NCBI RefSeq assembly: GCF_003439925.1
Contig: NZ_QQRR01000001.1
Span: 1,798,001 to 1,862,000 of the forward strand
Source: Haloprofundus halophilus
Lineage (GTDB): Archaea > Halobacteriota > Halobacteria > Halobacteriales > Haloferacaceae
Reading direction: 5' to 3'
DNA: 64,000 bases
Made by a program: the position numbers and the translations under genes. Shown piece by piece: positions 26,793 through 35,242 of this stretch. Below the pieces are notes generated by a model, which was not told the origin of the DNA, did no database searches, and was given only the letters and a program-made list of their open reading frames with translations. Positions within the stretch are counted from its first letter, which is position 1. Each line of letters starts with the position of its first letter.

Positions 26793-27089
26793 TCAGAAGT
26801 GGTACTGCTGGCCTTTGCGTTCGAGCAGCGACCCGCGGTCCCACATCCGTCGCTCCCACGCCTCGAACTCGTCTTCGAGATAGGGGAGCAGTTCGGCGGT
26901 GTAGTAGGAGACGGGCGACGGGATGCCGAACGCGTCGGGGAAACAGGCGAGCATGAACGCATCCTCGACGTCTTCGGCCTCGTTCTCTATCTTCTCGTAC
27001 GCCGGGTGGCTTATCATCCCGTGGTAGAGTCCTCGAAGCCACTCCTCGGCGATGTCGCGGAAGGCCGCGATGCGCTCTGCGAGTGTCAT
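26793..27089 (-). CDS. Small partner protein of the ArsA-like ATPase
   Basis: 98 residues, helical and acidic (LAERIAAFRDIAEEWLRGLY, NEAEDVEDAFMLACFPDAFG, YLEDEFEAWERRMWDRGSLL). It lies two bases upstream of the ArsA-like gene on the same strand, so the two are surely co-transcribed. No membrane segment. Not recognised as a named family. Context suggests a regulator or client adaptor of the ATPase (inference). Confidence 0.75.
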   Translation of the reverse strand: MTLAERIAAFRDIAEEWLRGLYHGMISHPAYEKIENEAEDVEDAFMLACFPDAFGIPSPVSYYTAELLPYLEDEFEAWERRMWDRGSLLERKGQQYHF

Positions 27090-27252
27090 ACGTTCACGTC
27101 CTTCTCGGAGCGGGCAAAAGCATGTCGCTCACGTCGTCCGTTTCCGGGACTCGCGCTCGGACCCCGACGCGTCCTCGCCTCTCCCCGGCGCGAACCGGCA
27201 CGCGCCGCCGAACGCCGTAGCTTCATGGTCGTCGGGTGGCGAGTGTGTCTAC

Positions 27253-28494
27253 ATGACGCAGACGATTCCCGTCACTGTTCTCAGCGGGAGCCTCGGTGCC
27301 GGGAAGACGACGTTGTTGAACCACCTCCTCCGAAACGCGGGGGACCGAAACATCGCCGTTCTCGTCAACGACATGGGCGACCTCAACGTCGACGCCGAAC
27401 TCGTGAGCGCGAACTCCGACCTCTCGGTCGGCGACGGCGTCGCCGAGCTGTCGAACGGCTGCATCTGCTGTGAACTGCAGGACGACCTCGAAACTGCGGT
27501 CACCCGACTCGCGCGAAACCGCGACTTCGACGTTCTCGTCGTCGAGTCCTCGGGCATCAGCGAACCCGAACCGGTCGCCCGCCTCTTCACCACCGGGTCG
27601 CGCGCGGCGGCGCTGTACGAGGTGGACTCGCTCGTGACGGTGCTCGACTCTCGACTGTTCTACGACGCCTTCGGCGGTGAGGGCGTCGCCGAGCGCCGCG
27701 GCACCGACGAGGACGACAGCCGTCCGCTCTCCGACCTCCTCGTCGAACAGGTGGAGTTCGCTAACCTCGTGCTGCTGAACAAATCCGACCTCGTCTCCGA
27801 GGCGGAGATGGCCGCCGTCGAGGAGATGGTGCGGGCGCTCGTGCCCGACGCCGAGATTCTCCGGACGACGGAGTCGGCGGTCGACCCCGACCGGTTGTTC
27901 GGCCGGCAGTTGTACGACCCGGCGACCGCCGCCGAGATGGCGGGGTGGAAACAGGCGCTCGACGCCGCCGACGAGGGCGACGACGGAACGCACGACCACG
28001 CCCACAACGGCCACGCTCACGGGAGCGACGACCACGACCACCGCCACCCCGACGAGGTGTACGGCGTCTCCTCGTTCACCTACCGTCGTCGTCGGCCGTT
28101 CCACCCCGAGCGGTTCGCGGCGCTGCTCTCCGACCTCCCGACGAACGTCGTCCGCTCGAAGGGGACCTGCTGGGTCGCCGGGCGGGAATCGCCCGTCGTC
28201 GTCGGCCAAGCGGGGCCGTCGGTGCGCGCCGAGGCGGTCGGTCAGTGGATTGCGACTCTCCCCGAACTCGACCAGGACCTCTACCGGTCGAACCACAGTG
28301 AGTTGGCGTGGGACGACGAGTGGGGCGACCGACGCACCGCGTTCGTCGTCATCGGCACGGACCTCGACGAGGAAGCGACGACGGCGACGCTCGACGACTG
28401 TCTGCTCACCGACGAGGAGATGGACGCCGACTGGTCGACGTTCGAGAACCCGTTCCCGAGACAGGGCGAGGAGTTCGTCGTCACCGAACCCTGA
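27253..28494 (+). CDS. COG0523 (CobW/YciC-type) metal-chaperone GTPase
   Basis: 413 residues, G3E GTPase. Walker A is SGSLGAGKTTL (residues 11-21), and the family-defining metal site is GCICCEL (C70, C72, C73). The Glu/Ser switch ESSGISEP and the guanine motif LLNKSDLV follow. A His/Asp-rich metal-binding loop (HDHAHNGHAHGSDDHDHRH) precedes the C-terminal CobW domain (SSFTYRRRRPFHPERF, SKGTCWVAG). The family inserts Zn, Co or other metals into client proteins. The metal is not determinable here. Divergent from the ArsA-like pair. Confidence 0.92.
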   Translation: MTQTIPVTVLSGSLGAGKTTLLNHLLRNAGDRNIAVLVNDMGDLNVDAELVSANSDLSVGDGVAELSNGCICCELQDDLETAVTRLARNRDFDVLVVESSGISEPEPVARLFTTGSRAAALYEVDSLVTVLDSRLFYDAFGGEGVAERRGTDEDDSRPLSDLLVEQVEFANLVLLNKSDLVSEAEMAAVEEMVRALVPDAEILRTTESAVDPDRLFGRQLYDPATAAEMAGWKQALDAADEGDDGTHDHAHNGHAHGSDDHDHRHPDEVYGVSSFTYRRRRPFHPERFAALLSDLPTNVVRSKGTCWVAGRESPVVVGQAGPSVRAEAVGQWIATLPELDQDLYRSNHSELAWDDEWGDRRTAFVVIGTDLDEEATTATLDDCLLTDEEMDADWSTFENPFPRQGEEFVVTEP

Positions 28495-28536
28495 GTCGGG
28501 TACCCGTTCGACTCGCGCTACCCGTTCCGCGTCGCG

Positions 28537-28947
28537 TCACTCCACGTCCGCGGCCAAGGCGTCCAACGCGCGCTTCAGTTCCCCCTTCCGTTTCCAGGCG
28601 GCGATGCGGTCGGTGAGCCCCGCCAGCGGGAGACCGAGACTCACCGACGAACGGGCCGTCACCCGCGACCCCTCGTTCTCGGAGGCGACGCCGACCGTCG
28701 TCTCCATCGCGTCGAACGGTCCGGCTTCGCCCGCCTGCTCGTAGAACAGGCCGTCGTCGAGCGTCTCGAAGCGGAGCGCAAACTGGAAGCGATCCGTGCC
28801 GGTGACGACGACGGGACCGTCCTCGGTCTCTTCGACGTCGCGGACCTCGAAGCTCCCTTCGTACTGGATCACCGCTTCGGGCGTGAGCGCGCGTCGGACG
28901 ACCCGCGGGGGCGCGCGGACGAACCGAGAGACCGTCACCTCGTGCAT
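28537..28947 (-). CDS. SRPBCC/START-like protein
   Basis: 136 residues. The opening MHEVTVSRFVRAPPRVVRRALTP and alternating strands (GSFEVRDVEETEDGPVVVTG, RFQFALRFETLDDGLFYEQ) and a long C-terminal helix (DRIAAWKRKGELKRALDALA) fit the SRPBCC helix-grip fold that binds hydrophobic ligands. Ligand unknown. Convergent with the GTPase gene. Confidence 0.75.
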   Translation of the reverse strand: MHEVTVSRFVRAPPRVVRRALTPEAVIQYEGSFEVRDVEETEDGPVVVTGTDRFQFALRFETLDDGLFYEQAGEAGPFDAMETTVGVASENEGSRVTARSSVSLGLPLAGLTDRIAAWKRKGELKRALDALAADVE

Positions 28948-29003
28948 GGGTCGTCCGTGACGCCGCGGTCTCATAAGTGTCCCCGACCGACGAACCCTCG
29001 AAC

Positions 29004-29318
29004 TCAGAGCTGTAGCACCGAGAGGAACGACAGGAGAAGAAACACCGCGAATACGAAGTAGAGCAGTTTCAGCAGTCGTACGTCGGCGGGAACCTCCCGT
29101 CGGATGTCGGGATTGACGGACCAGACGAGCCGATAGTACGCCGCCGCCGCGGCGACGGCGAAGACGGCTCCGGAGGCGGCGACGGCGACACTCAACGGGA
29201 GGCCGAGCGAGAGGCCGTAAGCGGGACCGAACGCGAACGTCAGCGCGAACGTGAGCGACGTCGTGACGAGAAACGGCACGGCGTCGACCGGCGTCCCCTC
29301 GCGGTTCCCGAGTCGCAT
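29004..29318 (-). CDS. Small polytopic membrane protein
   Basis: 104 residues with about three transmembrane segments (AVPFLVTTSLTFALTFAFG, LPLSVAVAASGAVFAVAAA and LLKLLYFVFAVFLLLSFLS). A basic loop (NPDIRREVPADVR) lies between the second and third. No functional motif. Divergent from the small membrane protein at 29378, and the two may be expressed from a shared 59-base region. Confidence 0.65.
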   Translation of the reverse strand: MRLGNREGTPVDAVPFLVTTSLTFALTFAFGPAYGLSLGLPLSVAVAASGAVFAVAAAAAYYRLVWSVNPDIRREVPADVRLLKLLYFVFAVFLLLSFLSVLQL

Positions 29319-29377
29319 ACGTCGGTGACGGCCGCCCGCACAAAGAAGCTAAGTGCCACGCCGAACCAGGAGGCGCT

Positions 29378-29554
29378 ATGCAGTCTCAAGGGGACCCGCG
29401 GGTCCTGTTCGTGATGAACTTGGTGTTGTCTCTCGCGTTCGCGTCGGTCGTCCTCTACGGCTTCGAGTTCGTCGGCCTCCTCTCGTTCACGTGGCAACGC
29501 CTCGCCATCGCGACGGGGGTACTGATGGCGCTGACGTTTCTCGTCGTCCGGTGA
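29378..29554 (+). CDS. Hidden 58-residue membrane protein
   Basis: ATG at 29378 opens a 58-codon frame ending TGA 29552-29554. It translates to MQSQGDPRVLFVMNLVLSLA, then FASVVLYGFEFVGLLSFTWQ, then RLAIATGVLMALTFLVVR. It has two clear transmembrane helices, high third-position GC, and neighbours on both sides that leave the interval free. It is short enough to be missed by length cut-offs. AGGAGG-like purines (CAGGAGG, 29366-29372) lie a few bases upstream of the start, a good Shine-Dalgarno, which is uncommon among leaderless haloarchaeal genes. Function unknown. Confidence 0.65.
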   Translation: MQSQGDPRVLFVMNLVLSLAFASVVLYGFEFVGLLSFTWQRLAIATGVLMALTFLVVR

Positions 29555-29596
29555 GCGGTCGGAGACGGGGACGCGCCGCGTCGACCGGACCCTCGC

Positions 29597-30496
29597 TCAC
29601 TCGTCTCGCAGCAGTTCGTCGCCGTAGGCTCCCGCGCCCCGTTCTTCCACCCGCTCGAACTGGTCGAGTCGCGGGTCTTTGACAACGTAGCCCAGTAGGC
29701 TCCCGAACCCGTTTCGCTGCGGGTGGAGGCCGACCCCGCTGCCCGCGCCGACGAGTCCGGGCGCGTCCCTGTCGAGGTGGTCGCGCCACCACGCCTGGTC
29801 GAAGAACAGCGACGAGATTTCCATGTGTTTCACGTCGTGAGTGAACAGGTAGCCCTCGCGTCGAAGCAGCGGCCAGAGCCCTTCGAGACACGTCTCGGCC
29901 GAACGTCGAAGACCCACGTCCAGGAAGGCGAGCGCGACCGGCCGGTCGAACGCCGGGAGCGTCTCCTCGAAGTAGCCCTCTACGAACTCGCAGGCGTCGA
30001 CGTCGCCGTAGGCGGCGACGTTTCGACGGACGTCGTCGAGCGATCCGCGCCACGACCCGGCCTCGTACGTGTGGACCTGCTCGGACTGCACGAGGACGTG
30101 CGCCTCGTCCGTCTCGTCGGGTTCGGGCATCCCCTCGAAGGAGTCGAATACGACGAGCGTTCGGTCGCAGAGCCCCGCCACGAGCGAGAGGTTCGCCGTG
30201 CTCCCGCCGAGGTAACAGCCGCACTCGACGACGACGCCCTCCTCGTCGGGCGGTAGCTGCAGTATCTTCGTGGCGACGACGAGGTGTTCGACGAACGACG
30301 ACCCCGTCGGGAGTCGGAGGTTGTTCCAGAACATCCGGGCGACGAGGCGACACTTCGTCCCGAGGTCGACGCCGTAGGCCGCACCGGTGTCGGCGTCGAA
30401 GTACTCGCCGAGAACGATGGGGACGCTGAGCACGAGCAGCCCGAGCCTGTACGCCCGCGTCAGCGTCGCTCTCACCCGCGTTCGTGTCTCTGTCAT
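29597..30496 (-). CDS. TylF/MycF-like class I methyltransferase
   Basis: 299 residues. An N-terminal hydrophobic helix (GLLVLSVPIVLGEYF) may anchor it at the membrane. The SAM-binding block is VVECGCYLGGSTANLSL, followed by LVVFDSFEGMPEPDETDEAH, the FDSFxGxP motif characteristic of the TylF/macrocin O-methyltransferase family. FLDVGLRRSAETCLEGLWPL and GYLFTHDVKHME complete the core. It may modify surface sugars or lipids (inference). A TATA-like ATAAC lies about 30 bases upstream (near 30526). Confidence 0.82.
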   Translation of the reverse strand: MTETRTRVRATLTRAYRLGLLVLSVPIVLGEYFDADTGAAYGVDLGTKCRLVARMFWNNLRLPTGSSFVEHLVVATKILQLPPDEEGVVVECGCYLGGSTANLSLVAGLCDRTLVVFDSFEGMPEPDETDEAHVLVQSEQVHTYEAGSWRGSLDDVRRNVAAYGDVDACEFVEGYFEETLPAFDRPVALAFLDVGLRRSAETCLEGLWPLLRREGYLFTHDVKHMEISSLFFDQAWWRDHLDRDAPGLVGAGSGVGLHPQRNGFGSLLGYVVKDPRLDQFERVEERGAGAYGDELLRDE

Positions 30497-30825
30497 CGAG
30501 TTCGGGTCAGTTCTCTCGGGTATCGTTATCCGGTCGCTATCGTCGACCGTCTGACCGTTTCGGCCGCCGGCCGATGCGACTGCGTCGGTCGCCGCCGAAC
30601 CGCCGTCCCGCCCCTCGAAACGGGATTTCGCGCGCCGCCTCCATCAGAAACCTTCGATTGACTCTCTCCGTTCGTTTCGTTTTCCCCGCCTCGTCGGTGG
30701 GTTTCGTCGCAGTATCTCCTTTCTGCGTTTCGTCGACGTAGCTCGTTACGCGTCTCTCGTCCCGTCGGCGCGCATCGACGACTCGTCTCCCCTCGCGCCC
30801 CTTCGGCGCGCATCGACGACCCGAC
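30497..30825. other. 329-base intergenic region
   Basis: No convincing gene. It holds the promoter of the methyltransferase gene at its left end, a GC palindrome TCGGCCG-C-CGGCCGA (30560-30574), and at its right end an 18-bp direct repeat behind the GNAT stop codon. Confidence 0.5.
30765..30820. repeat. 38-bp-period direct repeat behind the GNAT stop
   Basis: TCGGCGCGCATCGACGAC occurs perfectly at 30765-30782 and 30803-30820 (period 38), with similar flanks (TCGTCTC/CCGACTC). It begins five bases after the GNAT gene stop (30826-30828, minus strand). Confidence 0.85.
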
Positions 30826-31983
30826 TCACGTCGTGTCCCGTTCGAGAAAGGAGACGTACCAACTTTCGCGTTCGTCCAGCGGTAGGCCGCCGAACTCCCG
30901 CGGCCCGTCCTCGGTCACCGGCCGCGAGACGATGGTCACCCGACTCCGAGTCAAAAGCGACAGCGGCCGTTCGTCGTCGGCGAGAAAGCCCCGCTCGGTG
31001 AGGAACTCCCGCGGCACTCCGCTCCCGGAGACGGCGACGATGTCGGAGTCGGCGTGCTCTTCGAGCGCGGCGTCGAACAGGCGGGCGACACCGGCCAGCC
31101 ACTCGTCGCCGCCGGTGAGCGGCGCGATCTCGACGAACTGCGTGACGGCGATACCGTCCTCCGTCGTCCGCGTCCGCGCGACGAGCGCGGCGAGCGGCCC
31201 CTCGTCGTTCTCGACGACGTACGTGAGCCGTCCCCAGAGCGGGCTCCCCAAGCGCCAGCGGTAGAACGCCGCGTCGCGGTGCGCGTGGAGGCGGTCGGGT
31301 ATCGACCGCTCGTACAGCGCCGCGAGGCGGTCGACGGGCAGCGTCCGGTGTCTGTGGACGACGAACTGCCGGTCGGTTCGGGCGGCCCTGTCGCGGTTCC
31401 GGTAGTAGCGCCGGGCGACGGGCGTCGTCAACCGCGCGACCGACTCGCCGACTTCGCTGAAGCGAGTCCCGACGAGTGTGCTCGGCTTCTGCACCCGATA
31501 GAACGTCGTCCGTCGGCCCGCGTCCCGCCAGCCGAGTTTCTCGTAGCCCGGCCGCGACGCCTCGTTCGGGAAGTTGAAGTAGAGGTCGGGCCCTCCGTCG
31601 GCGTCGGCGTAGTACGACAGCGCCGCCGTCGTCATGTTCGTGAACACGCCCTGCCGTCTGTGGTCGGGGTGGACCATCGTATCCGCCGGTTGGAAAGCGA
31701 CCCCGCTCGCGTCGGGTCCGCGGAGCGGCAGGACGAGAAACGGTCGCGCGCCGACGATCTCGCCGTCGCGCTCGGCGACGAAAATCGGGACGTGGTCGAC
31801 GTAGGGGTTCTCGACGTACTTCCACTCGAACCACTCGCGGCCGCGCTGGCGGCCCCACACGGTTCGGTCGAGCGCCAGCAGGCCGTCTCTGTCGCCCGCC
31901 TCGTAGCCCCGTATTCGGTACTCGCCGTCGCGTTTCGTCTCCGCGCTCGGGCCGGCCCGGGCGGACCCTGTCGTCGGGGACAT
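30826..31983 (-). CDS. GNAT-family N-acetyltransferase
   Basis: 385 residues. The N-terminal half is a GNAT domain: YRIRGYEAGDRDGLLALDRT, VAERDGEIVGARPFLVL and the acetyl-CoA pyrophosphate loop HPDHRRQGVFTNM (RRQGVFTN in place of Q/RxxGxG/A). The length and the middle region WKYVENPYVDHVPIF plus FNFPNEASRPGYEKLGW match the double-GNAT (Eis/FemAB-like) haloarchaeal family. Substrate unknown. Start MSPTTGS chosen. Divergent from upp. Confidence 0.83.
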   Translation of the reverse strand: MSPTTGSARAGPSAETKRDGEYRIRGYEAGDRDGLLALDRTVWGRQRGREWFEWKYVENPYVDHVPIFVAERDGEIVGARPFLVLPLRGPDASGVAFQPADTMVHPDHRRQGVFTNMTTAALSYYADADGGPDLYFNFPNEASRPGYEKLGWRDAGRRTTFYRVQKPSTLVGTRFSEVGESVARLTTPVARRYYRNRDRAARTDRQFVVHRHRTLPVDRLAALYERSIPDRLHAHRDAAFYRWRLGSPLWGRLTYVVENDEGPLAALVARTRTTEDGIAVTQFVEIAPLTGGDEWLAGVARLFDAALEEHADSDIVAVSGSGVPREFLTERGFLADDERPLSLLTRSRVTIVSRPVTEDGPREFGGLPLDERESWYVSFLERDTT

Positions 31984-32136
31984 CGTGCTGTCGCTCCGCA
32001 ACCGCACGTTTTGTTATTCGTCGCCGAACGCCGACCGTGCAGACCCTCCCGACGGTTTCGACGAGTAAACGTTCGCTTGTGGCCGAGCATCCGTCGCGTA
32101 CGACACTCGTTCCCCCGCGGAGACGGCGATGAGGTC

Positions 32137-32142
32137 TTTTAT
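32137..32142 (+). promoter_or_regulatory. TATA box of upp
   Basis: TTTTAT lies 26-31 bases before ATG 32168. Confidence 0.55.
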
Positions 32143-32167
32143 GTCGTTCGGCGTTTCCGCTCTACAC

Positions 32168-32845
32168 ATGCCCATCGAAGACCGCGACGACGCGTACCTC
32201 ATCACCCACGCGCTCGCAAAGGACACGCTGTCGAAGCTCCGCGACGTCGAGACCGAACAGGTCGCCTTCCGGAAAGGTCTCGTGAAACTCGGCCGCATCG
32301 CCGGCTACGAGATAATCGACGGCGCGATGGAGACCGAGTTCGTCTCCATCGAGACCCCGATGGCTCAGACGACCGGCGAGCGCGTGAAAGGCCTCGACGA
32401 CGTCGTCATCGTCAACGTCCTCCGCGCCGCCACCCCGTTCGTCGAGGGGCTGCTGAAGGCGTTTCCCCGCGCGAAGCAGGGCGTCATCAGCGCCGGACGC
32501 GACGAGGACGCCGGGATGAACGACGAGGGCGAGTTCCCCATCAAGATCGACTACGTGAAACTCCCCGAAATCACGGAGAAGGACACCGTCATCGTCGCCG
32601 ACCCGATGCTCGCCACCGGTAGCACGATGTGTACCGTCCTGGACCACGTGCTGGAGGAAGCGGACGGCTTCGAGAACCTGTTCGTCCTCTCTGCGGTTTC
32701 GGCACCCGACGGCCTGCTCCGCGTCGGCGGCCAGTTCGACGAGGCGGACCTGCTCACCGTCGCCATCGACGACCACCTCGACGAGCACGGCTACATCATC
32801 CCCGGTCTCGGCGACGCCGGCGACCGCGCCTTCCGCACCAAGTAG
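32168..32845 (+). CDS. upp: Uracil phosphoribosyltransferase
   Basis: Salvages uracil to UMP using PRPP. 225 residues. The PRPP loop is [20 protein letters not shown]. Residues [21 protein letters not shown] and the C-terminal [13 protein letters not shown] are UPRTase hallmarks (uracil binding by the C-terminal GDAGDR). The start [18 protein letters not shown] is the conserved N-terminus, and a TATA box lies 26 bases upstream. Monocistronic. Confidence 0.95.
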   Translation: MPIEDRDDAYLITHALAKDTLSKLRDVETEQVAFRKGLVKLGRIAGYEIIDGAMETEFVSIETPMAQTTGERVKGLDDVVIVNVLRAATPFVEGLLKAFPRAKQGVISAGRDEDAGMNDEGEFPIKIDYVKLPEITEKDTVIVADPMLATGSTMCTVLDHVLEEADGFENLFVLSAVSAPDGLLRVGGQFDEADLLTVAIDDHLDEHGYIIPGLGDAGDRAFRTK

Positions 32846-33006
32846 CGACTCGCTCCTCGCTTTTCGACGGTTCGAGGGCTCGGCGGTCTCCGAACCCCCT
32901 CTCTTCGACTCGAAACCGCCCACGGTGAGCACGTCTGACGCGGGCGCGTTCCTGTCGAAACGGTCCCGTGGAGCGCCCGGGAAACGCTCTGTTCTCCCCG
33001 CCCCCG

Positions 33007-35070
33007 TTACTCGTCGTCTTCGTCGTCTCCGTCGCTTCCAGCCGAGAGGCCGTCGTCGCCGCGCTCCAACGCCGGCGGGACGTCGTGGTGGTCCGAGTAG
33101 CCGTCGAACCAGCGGGCGATGCGCTCGATTCGGTCGACGACGTGGCCCGGCTCGCCCGACCGCGAGAGTTCGTGGCCCTCGCGCGGGTAGCGGACGAGGC
33201 GGGTGTCGATGCCGTTCTTCTTCAGGAAGAGGTAGAACATCTCGCCGTTGTTGACGGGGACGCGGAAGTCGTTGTCGGCGTGGACGACGAGCGTCGGTGT
33301 CGTCGCGTTCGCGGCGTGGGCGACCGGCGACTGCTCCCAGAGGAACTCCGGTTCGTCCCACGGCTTCGCGCCGAAATCCCACTCGACCAGCTTGAACGCG
33401 TCCGTCGACCCGTAGAACGACGAGAGGTCGTAGACGCCGCGCTGGGCGACCGCACCGCGGAAGAAGCCGGTGTGACCCACGATCCAGCCGGTCATGAAGC
33501 CGCCGAAGCTCCCGCCGGTGACGAAGGCGTTGTCGGCGTCGACGTAGTCGCGCTCGGCGACGAGCTCCGCGCCCGCCATCACGTCGGTCATCGTCACGTC
33601 GCCCCAGTCGCGCTCGATGGCCATCTCGAACGCCTCGCCGTAGCCGGTCGACCCCCGCGGGTTCGACCAGAAGACGACGTAGCCCCGAGCGGCGAGGGTC
33701 TGGAACTCGTGCCACATCGTCCCCGCCGTCGACCACATCGCGTGCGGGCCGCCGTGGATTTCGACGGCCAGCGGGTACGTTTCGCTTTCGTCCGCGGGAC
33801 CGGACGGTTCTCCGCTACCGTCCGGGTCGAAGTCGGGCGGCGTCAGCACCCAGCCCTGCACCTCGACGCCGTCGTCGGACTCGAAGCGCAGTTCCTCGGG
33901 TTCGCCCACCTCGATGTCGGCGAGGTAGTCGGCGTTGAGTTCGGTGAGTCGCGTCTCGTCGCCGTCGACGGAGACGAAGACGTCGCCCGGGTGGTCCCAC
34001 TCGCTCTTCGCGTAGACGACCGCCTCGTCGCCCGCGGAGATGTCTGTGAGGTGGCCGTCGCCCGCGACGACTTCGATCGCCGCGCCCGCGTCGTCGACGC
34101 GGCGACAGACGTAGTCGCCCTCGTCGGGCGTGACGAAGTAGACGAACTCCTCGTCGGGGTCCCACTGGAAGCCGACCGCGCCGACGGTGCGGTCGATGTC
34201 GGCGGTCAGTACCGTGGTCTCCTCCGACTCGGGGTCGAACAGCTCGAGGTCCGTCTGTCGCATCGAGGTGCGGTCCTCGGGGGTCCGCGCGTAGACGACG
34301 CGGCCGTCTCCGGCGACGGCGAGACCCGTCCCCCACCCGGTCGTCTGGAGGACGTGCTCCTCCTCGTTCGCCTCGGTGTCGTAGGCGAACACGTCGACGT
34401 AGACGTTGTCGTCGGGGTCCTCGGTACGCTTCGACGTGTAGTACAGCGTCGTCTCGTCGCTCCAGGAGGGGCTGCCGTGGTCGTAGTCGCCGTCGGTGAC
34501 TCGCTCCACGTCGCCCGATTCGACGTCGGCGACGTAGACGTGGCCGCGGGTGCCGTCGATGTAGCGGGCGAGTTGGCGGTAGACGAGGCGGTCGACGACC
34601 CGCGGGTCGGGCGTCTCGCGTTCGTACTCCTCCTCGTCGGCGATGCTCAGGTCGAGTTGCTCCTCGCGCTCCGCTTCGGTCGTCGCCTGTACGAACGCGA
34701 TTCGACGGCCGTCGGGACTCCACTCGGGCGTGCTGACGCCGCCGGGGACGTCCGTCACCTGCTGGGCCTCGCCGCCGTCGGTGGGGACGACCCACAGTTG
34801 CGGGCGGTCGTCGCCGTCGCCGCGCGTCGAGACGAACGCGAGGCGGTCGCCGCTCGGACTCCACCGCGGTTGGCTGTCGACGCCCTCGTCGACGGTGAAT
34901 CTGCGGGGCTCGTCGCTGCCGTCGGCGGGGACGAGATAGATCGTCGCTTCGTACGATTCGTCGTCTGTCGGCACCTTCCGGACGAAGGCGACCTGCTCGC
35001 CGCCCGGAGACAGTCGAGGGCTCTCCGGTTTGGCGATGTCGTGGTAGTCGGCAGCGCTGACGCGTCGCAT
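33007..35070 (-). CDS. S9 family (prolyl-oligopeptidase/acylaminoacyl-type) peptidase
   Basis: 687 residues, cytoplasmic, no signal peptide. Residues about 1-410 form a beta-propeller with WD40-like/PD40 repeats (SPRLSPGGEQVAFVRK, QPRWSPSGDRLAFVS, TPEWSPDGRRIAFVQ). The C-terminal alpha/beta hydrolase has the triad S521 in GGSFGGFMTG, D601 in HADNDFRVP and H633 in YPREGHEL. NPRGSTGYGEAFEMAI is the family oxyanion-side block. Likely an acylaminoacyl or oligopeptidase for small peptides. The C-terminal tail is very acidic. Confidence 0.93.
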   Translation of the reverse strand: MRRVSAADYHDIAKPESPRLSPGGEQVAFVRKVPTDDESYEATIYLVPADGSDEPRRFTVDEGVDSQPRWSPSGDRLAFVSTRGDGDDRPQLWVVPTDGGEAQQVTDVPGGVSTPEWSPDGRRIAFVQATTEAEREEQLDLSIADEEEYERETPDPRVVDRLVYRQLARYIDGTRGHVYVADVESGDVERVTDGDYDHGSPSWSDETTLYYTSKRTEDPDDNVYVDVFAYDTEANEEEHVLQTTGWGTGLAVAGDGRVVYARTPEDRTSMRQTDLELFDPESEETTVLTADIDRTVGAVGFQWDPDEEFVYFVTPDEGDYVCRRVDDAGAAIEVVAGDGHLTDISAGDEAVVYAKSEWDHPGDVFVSVDGDETRLTELNADYLADIEVGEPEELRFESDDGVEVQGWVLTPPDFDPDGSGEPSGPADESETYPLAVEIHGGPHAMWSTAGTMWHEFQTLAARGYVVFWSNPRGSTGYGEAFEMAIERDWGDVTMTDVMAGAELVAERDYVDADNAFVTGGSFGGFMTGWIVGHTGFFRGAVAQRGVYDLSSFYGSTDAFKLVEWDFGAKPWDEPEFLWEQSPVAHAANATTPTLVVHADNDFRVPVNNGEMFYLFLKKNGIDTRLVRYPREGHELSRSGEPGHVVDRIERIARWFDGYSDHHDVPPALERGDDGLSAGSDGDDEDDE

Positions 35071-35214
35071 ACCGCGCCTCTCGTACCCGCTCGGGAATAG
35101 CCTTCGGAAGCAGGAACGGTCCGCCGGTGGTGAGAACGGCTCTTGAAATCTTGTTAACAGTTCGAGACGTTCAGGTATGCATGAGATTAGTTGACATTGG
35201 ACTACAGTTAGTGA

Positions 35215-35221
35215 TATATAT
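35215..35221 (+). promoter_or_regulatory. TATA box of the TAXI-TRAP operon
   Basis: TATATAT within GTGATATATATCTC, 22-28 bases before ATG 35243, in a markedly AT-rich 80-base stretch. A nearby ATG at 35239 in another frame gives no sensible protein. Confidence 0.65.
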
Positions 35222-35242
35222 CTCTGGACGACATTCTGATGT

